A stretch of 64,000 nt of DNA from Nonomuraea helvata (GTDB taxonomy: Bacteria > Actinomycetota > Actinomycetes > Streptosporangiales > Streptosporangiaceae): NCBI RefSeq assembly GCF_039535785.1, contig NZ_BAAAXV010000009.1, forward strand, positions 434,001 through 498,000, in the 5' to 3' direction. Position 1 is the stretch's first letter; each line of letters starts with the position of its first letter. The notes under the pieces are model-generated. The model had not been told where the DNA came from and searched no databases. It saw only the letters and a program-made list of their open reading frames with translations. Of this stretch, positions 63,101 to 64,000 are shown one piece after another. The translations under genes were made by a program, and so were the position numbers.

Positions 63101-63159
63101 ATCGCCGCCACCACGGCAGACGTCCACCCAGAACGAGCCCACGACAAATACCGGCGCAT
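52978..63159 (-). CDS. Giant secreted RHS/YD-repeat polymorphic toxin with LamG domain and muramidase-like tip
   Basis: A 3393-residue exported protein. A signal peptide occupies residues 1-40. A proline/lysine-rich linker (40-183) precedes four near-identical 125-residue Ig/FN3-like repeats (184-683) and about three diverged ones (684-1040). A DUF6531-like start of the YD region lies near 1165 (VVGPPLSVTRTYNSLDP), with a LamG-like domain at about 1360-1588 (WRLGE...). Many YD repeats follow to about 2935. The RHS core (2935-3004) ends GLGYQGEYTDPDTGKVNMHARWYQPNTGTFTSRD...DPTGH. The tip (3005-3393) carries a lysozyme/transglycosylase-like domain with YWGVPGYVLAGIAYQEVGG (candidate catalytic E3264), SFGPLSIQ and RRVATAYNGSGPDARAYGDRF. 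The tip should cut peptidoglycan. A small membrane protein follows immediately as candidate immunity. Confidence 0.88.
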   Translation of the reverse strand: MRRYLSWARSGWTSAVVAAILVSLVSGLLSLQPLPAVADAAESVAAVGFHGAPETPKQAFGSAKTLPTLVSSQATKAVDRSAKRDPKRPKGALPLESPHVVTEEPAKGGLKTPPPLTWEPKPSAREKHGAGVSPEPAWAQSSAANTATSKAPSTSPASAAGLPRPVMAVRAAGERHLRLTVDEPTVSSLNATPGQLASGVWALSGTSPLFSAAVSYPNNEPYFGLGVEVEHDPSAAGQGSGLIWSAQTPVTTSQVNSVITSPAVPSGKLQDGWLIRWRVRGLAGDNGTTSPITGPWSEWQAARIDINKPTVSSLNATPGQLASGVWALSGTSPLFSAAVSYPNNEPYFGLGVEVEHDPSAAGQGSGLIWSAQTPVTTSQVNSVITSPAVPSGKLQDGWLIRWRVRGLAGDNGTTSPITGPWSEWQAARIDINKPTVSSLNATPGQLASGVWALSGTSPLFSAVVSYPNNVPYFGLGVEVEHDPSAAGQGSGLIWSAQTPVTTSQVNSVITSPAVPSGKLQDGWLIRWRVRGLAGENGTTSPITGPWSEWQAARIDINKPTVSSLNATPGQLASGVWALSGTSPLFSAVVSYPNNVPYFGLGVEVEHDPSAAGQGSGLIWSAQTPVTTSQVNSVITSPAVPSGKLQDGWLIRWRVRGLAGENGTTSPITGPWSEWQTSKIEISKPAGSGLGAIPATQSSDAWTFSSLTPQFYMKVVSANGAASYLAAEVEYDPLSGQGSGLIWSGKGTTAYASGSNAWVQVPTGKLVDGMLIRWRVQGVTTNGVAGVWSDWQSSKVDLKKPTVAGLGVTPGTQSAGLWTVSSLTPWAYAQVTDPESRSSYLSVQVEHDPSMPTQGTGLIYAGAGTQAADSGSKAWVQIPAGKLQDGWLVRWRVQGKTTSGVTGPWSDWQTTKIDLKKPTVEGLGMDPAVRGTASWTAGTLTPWLYAKFTDPENRQMKLDVEVEHDPAVASQGTGQIWAGSSDKEYATGTNAWAVVPTNKLKDGWLIRWRARATTASGVSGVWSDWVYARISALPFETFAPENNSQVGSLTPTLSAHARPINEAPVQYWFQVCEGTQPNWTWCESSPNWTTTGAWQVPDGKLTWGKTYWWMAKAATSTTEVTSAWRTFTPAPEQGTINSMLAGGTQNRDFNYSSGNYATTATDVSMPVVGPPLSVTRTYNSLDPRSTGVFGAGWSTRWDMRLEPEPQTSSLLITYPSGEQMRFAAKSDGSYASPAGTFATLAAQTGGGWRLMDKSATSYWFNSAGRLTKITDNRGRSQDLSYGADGKLAKATATGGRSLTFTWTGAHVTSVSTDPVNGTPITWSYSYDGDKLVKVCPPTSSTACTVYAYTDASRYRSAVIDTAPEGYWRLGETATATGTKIANSAGWNITSEEAKLTGATADLVAQVPGALSSSPDTAMRFKGTTSSTYVALPQATLSGKGGYLSVEAWFKTTTSGTVIGEQNSASNTPSAFTPVVYVGTDGKLRGQFYTGAHTPITSAATVNDGQWHHVVLSGAFNTQTLFLDGQIAGTLAGEIKQGDQWETRIGSGYGSSSWPYTTSSTAIFPFNGDIDEVAVYGKPLGAAVVATHYAARLPQPQLTQATLPSGRVDAKNTYNADGGRLTAHTDSNDGTWKLSAPVYIKETTVSTFATVTVTDPLNGTITYVADADRGNRQVSTTDQLGMKTSYGYDTGGYLAKVYDPNDNVVEMASDARGNLLSKKTCRTAGVCASEYFSYYVNAEDPFDPRNDLKIRHRDGRSASASDETYMTSWSYNSFGEQTKETTPATADFPNGRSVAVTYTDGTEPAVGGGTTPAGLIASQTDPRDNTWTYRYTAAGDLAEQRDPEGLLVKLSYDALGRLREKSEVSQAHPDGVKTAITYDEVGRVVTQTEPGVKNEVSGVTHTKRTTYGYDPDNNRLSETISDLTGGDVERATAYTYDTHGRVETATDPEGGVVRQSWNAIGGLATVTDAKGAVVEYGYSKRGELASKTLKEWTGSPVNPEPAKDVVLESFSYDPGGRLAAHSDAMGRKTTFTYFDNNLLAQKTATAVKLNGSTTAARDVVLEDHTYDDAGNQTKLVTGGGKVTTGSVYDAAGRLTSQTLDPSDLNRKTVFTYDANDNTIKTTRTGTGSTRTEITEYAYNKTNLLTRTTVENGDVDLVSTVTYDDRGLATASTDPRGNADGANKADFTTEMRYDALGRLVEATGPQVKVEKAGKATDARPTVHFGYDTLGAKTNETDAEGRTVTSVFDKAGRLTGRRAPSYTPPGGTAVTPTTSYSYDAAGQLISSTDPRGYTTTFDYDKLGRQVRITDPAPEGQTAGTWVSEYDLAGEKLATVDPTGARSEATYDDLGRQITATQIERKPASAAYTTAMEYDDAGRLVKQTAPGSKATSYTVNAAGEVKTVTDPLTNKTSMDYDLAGRLIKTTDPNRNAITAEYDLAGRKTAVKDLDSTGAVLRAFGYGYDAAGNQISATSPEGHVTTQTFDALDRTTSLIEPVSASEQITTSFGYDATGARTRLTDGRGNATWTSYNTLGLVETVTEPSTATHPNPADRTWTQIYDKAGNQVATVQPGGVRIDRTFDHLGRLTKETGAGGGATTAERTFGYDLANRPTTAGDLTVDFNDRGLPLKVSRGTTQETAYGYDELGNPNQRIDAAGTSTFTWDKANRLETATDPVTGRTLTYGYDPASRLKTITATSGTASTQTIDYDNMDRVTGQTLKNGSGTQLAQITYGWDKDDNLTTKTTTGLAGAGTNTYGYDHAGRLTSWTAPGGATTAYEWDAAGNRTKAGNATFTYDERNRLTSGDGTDYTYTPRGTLATSTKAGATTNYTFDAFDRLIADGDSLYSYDALNRTTSRIRGTTKQTFAYAGLSNDLAAIIDSSGAVQAKYARDAGGGLLGLKEGTSAAVAALSDLHGDLVATFTTSLQTSTAYDPFGTVTAQTGTKVGLGYQGEYTDPDTGKVNMHARWYQPNTGTFTSRDTAALNPNPSIQANRYTYANASPLTGIDPTGHYTVIDSGSLAGSGYGGSSYSGSNGSYTTIPAGGYSSSGSLGGGQCIGPCGREEIGGGAVACDIWGCAGAVVDPSWSHMIQLENEKKFWLGDDEIARLGMRVMPNGRPVPKRADGLVIDFWDANWAAQLDFMSKYDPSVDDEALGVMWAITAAYHNQFPTHPDGCYITCAEGPPVSTSKSAEHRAADEFARLWAKVEGPEWTSWDAAKYKNWLMIGSKEKARKYVTDFKERWIKAYKNVIAGAAAYWGVPGYVLAGIAYQEVGGAPPLDRQAFNIRTLTGNKEAALNTSFGPLSIQFRLAKSLLGYKSVDATLAEQIMDLLESPAGGLFLAAKNLRNLHDQKGGAWTESELRRVATAYNGSGPDARAYGDRFMKSLPTVKHLIYGATVSI
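61111..62610 (-). repeat. Four tandem 375-bp repeats inside the RHS gene
   Basis: Units start at 62610, 62235, 61860 and 61485, encoding 125-residue repeats that begin PTVSSLNATPGQLASGVW and end GPWSEWQ. Base identity between copies is very high, with scattered changes only (e.g. EPYFG/VPYFG, GDNG/GENG). The fourth copy diverges in its last residues. Length variation by recombination is likely. Confidence 0.9.
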
Positions 63160-63693
63160 ACGCCGTCACACTCCGACCCACAACGAGGGGCACCCACGAG
63201 GGGTGCCAGACGTCGCTCCACCCCACCCGGCAGGAACGCGCGCCCTGACTCGTGCGGCTCGGAGCAGTTACCAAACGGGCAAAGCGTAACTTTGCAAAGA
63301 TCTTGCTACAAGAGCGATTTTCGACATCAGATCGGCACGGAGTGCGACGTACCGGATGAACGGGCGCGTGGTCCGATGGCTGTTGATCACGGCCGCTATG
63401 CCGGACCGCCGAACTTGATCATGATTCTTGGCCTGATCAGGAAGCGCTCGGTGAGTATCACGCTCGGAGCTGGAACGCTGGGCCGTCCTTGTCAGTGCCC
63501 TCGTTGCTGGGTGAGGGCAGCTCCGCGGCGTCCACCTCTCGCCATGCCGACCGCCTACGCCGCTCAGCGTCGTCTATGCGCAGAATCCGCAGAATCGTTC
63601 CCCTGAGGGAAAGTGCACAGGTCGGCCTCCGGGCAGGGCCACGCTCCTACGTAAGCCGGCCCAATCCGCAGAATTCCACAGAAACGTCCAGCG
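63160..63693. other. 534-base gap with RHS promoter and leader hairpin
   Basis: No supported gene. It holds a leader hairpin (63189-63207), the palindrome CTTTGCAAAG (63290-63299) and a weak promoter candidate for the RHS gene (minus-strand TTGCAA at 63297-63292, TGGTAA at 63273-63268, 18-bp spacer). Confidence 0.4.
63189..63207 (-). promoter_or_regulatory. Leader hairpin GGCACCC/GGGTGCC upstream of RHS start
   Basis: A perfect 7-bp stem with 5-nt loop, 30 bases before the RHS ATG. It may affect translation or be a protein site. Confidence 0.45.
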
Positions 63694-64000
63694 CTATTCG
63701 TCGCCTCCAGGGCACCGAACGACCAGCTCGATGCGGTCGCCACGGAGCACTCGACGGTGCTTGCGCGGCCCAGGGATGATCTCGAAGACCGGTACCCCTT
63801 CGGGGATGCCGCCGAACTCCCGCAGCTCTCCTGAGGTCGCCAGTTCCCGCCGCTCGTCCGGCGTCGGCATGCGAGTGATCACCCGGGCTCCGTCCGGCAC
63901 GTCGTACGGCTCCCGCGTCGGCTCAACGGCCACCATGGAGCCTCGCTTGCGAACCGTCGTGATCCGCCCCTCTGCCCGCAGATAGGCCAGCGCCTCGCGA
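63694..64000 (-). CDS. GntR-family regulator, 3' part (5' end outside window)
   Basis: The frame is open to the right edge. It begins REALAYLRAEGRITTVRKRGSMV, the end of a GntR winged helix (recognition helix and wing), so the apparent ATG at 63936 is internal. About 75 residues follow: EPYDVPDGARVITRMPTPDERRELATSGELREFGGIPEGVPVFEI and the end VVRCPGGDE. This C-terminal segment is much shorter than a full UTRA or FCD ligand domain, so this may be one of the short actinomycete GntR proteins that act with conjugative or regulatory elements. Confidence 0.8.
   Translation of the reverse strand, partial: REALAYLRAEGRITTVRKRGSMVAVEPTREPYDVPDGARVITRMPTPDERRELATSGELREFGGIPEGVPVFEIIPGPRKHRRVLRGDRIELVVRCPGGDE

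Overview
The window is 64 kb of dense, high-GC DNA from an actinomycete. Evidence includes GTG and TTG starts, many overlapping stop/start pairs, GC-rich hairpin terminators, a maleylpyruvate-isomerase/mycothiol-type protein and a BMP-type nucleoside transporter. Core genes run in this order: phosphosugar mutase; adenosine deaminase; thymidine phosphorylase, cytidine deaminase and BMP transporter; SCO4848-type membrane protein, D,D-carboxypeptidase and BrkB; trpS; mdh. This resembles, from memory, the SCO48xx-49xx part of the Streptomyces coelicolor core. The accessory content suggests a Streptosporangiales genus such as Nonomuraea; that assignment is inference.

Layout. 1-2.9 kb: 3' part of a phosphomannomutase/phosphoglucomutase, then a DUF234-type AAA ATPase surrounded by copies of one palindrome. 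3-7.2 kb: a Nudix hydrolase, a membrane protein, and a MerR - ECF sigma - GyrI operon. 7.2-10 kb: PH-domain protein, adenosine deaminase, cupin, AMIN-like lipoprotein. 10-12 kb: divergent MFS exporter/MarR pair with tandem operators. 12-18.8 kb: one nucleoside uptake and salvage operon. 19-26.5 kb: secreted X-Pro peptidase, M20 amidohydrolase, a PGM1-like ATP-grasp peptide ligase, D,D-carboxypeptidase and BrkB. 26.5-42.5 kb: an accessory stretch of small enzymes, each beside a MarR, TetR or LysR regulator with visible operator palindromes, plus a dispersed repeat present twice and gene remnants. 42.6-51.5 kb: core genes (trpS, CNNM/CorC-type protein, galE, mdh), a Ser/Thr kinase fused to an extracellular amino-acid-binding domain, a saccharopine-dehydrogenase-like reductase and a polysaccharide deacetylase lipoprotein.

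51.6-63.2 kb: a truncated dehydrogenase beside a possible IS200-like remnant, then the most striking locus. This is a 3393-residue secreted RHS/YD-repeat protein with four almost identical 375-bp repeats near its N terminus, a LamG domain and an RHS core. A switch to a lysozyme/transglycosylase-like C-terminal tip follows the DPTGH motif. A 108-residue membrane protein follows with its Shine-Dalgarno directly abutting the toxin stop codon. I read these as a polymorphic toxin and its immunity protein. The window ends inside a GntR-family regulator.

The candidates most likely to be new are the RHS-muramidase/immunity pair, the palindrome array around the DUF234 ATPase, the kinase-binding-protein fusion, and the dispersed repeat that sits at a broken P-loop kinase gene.
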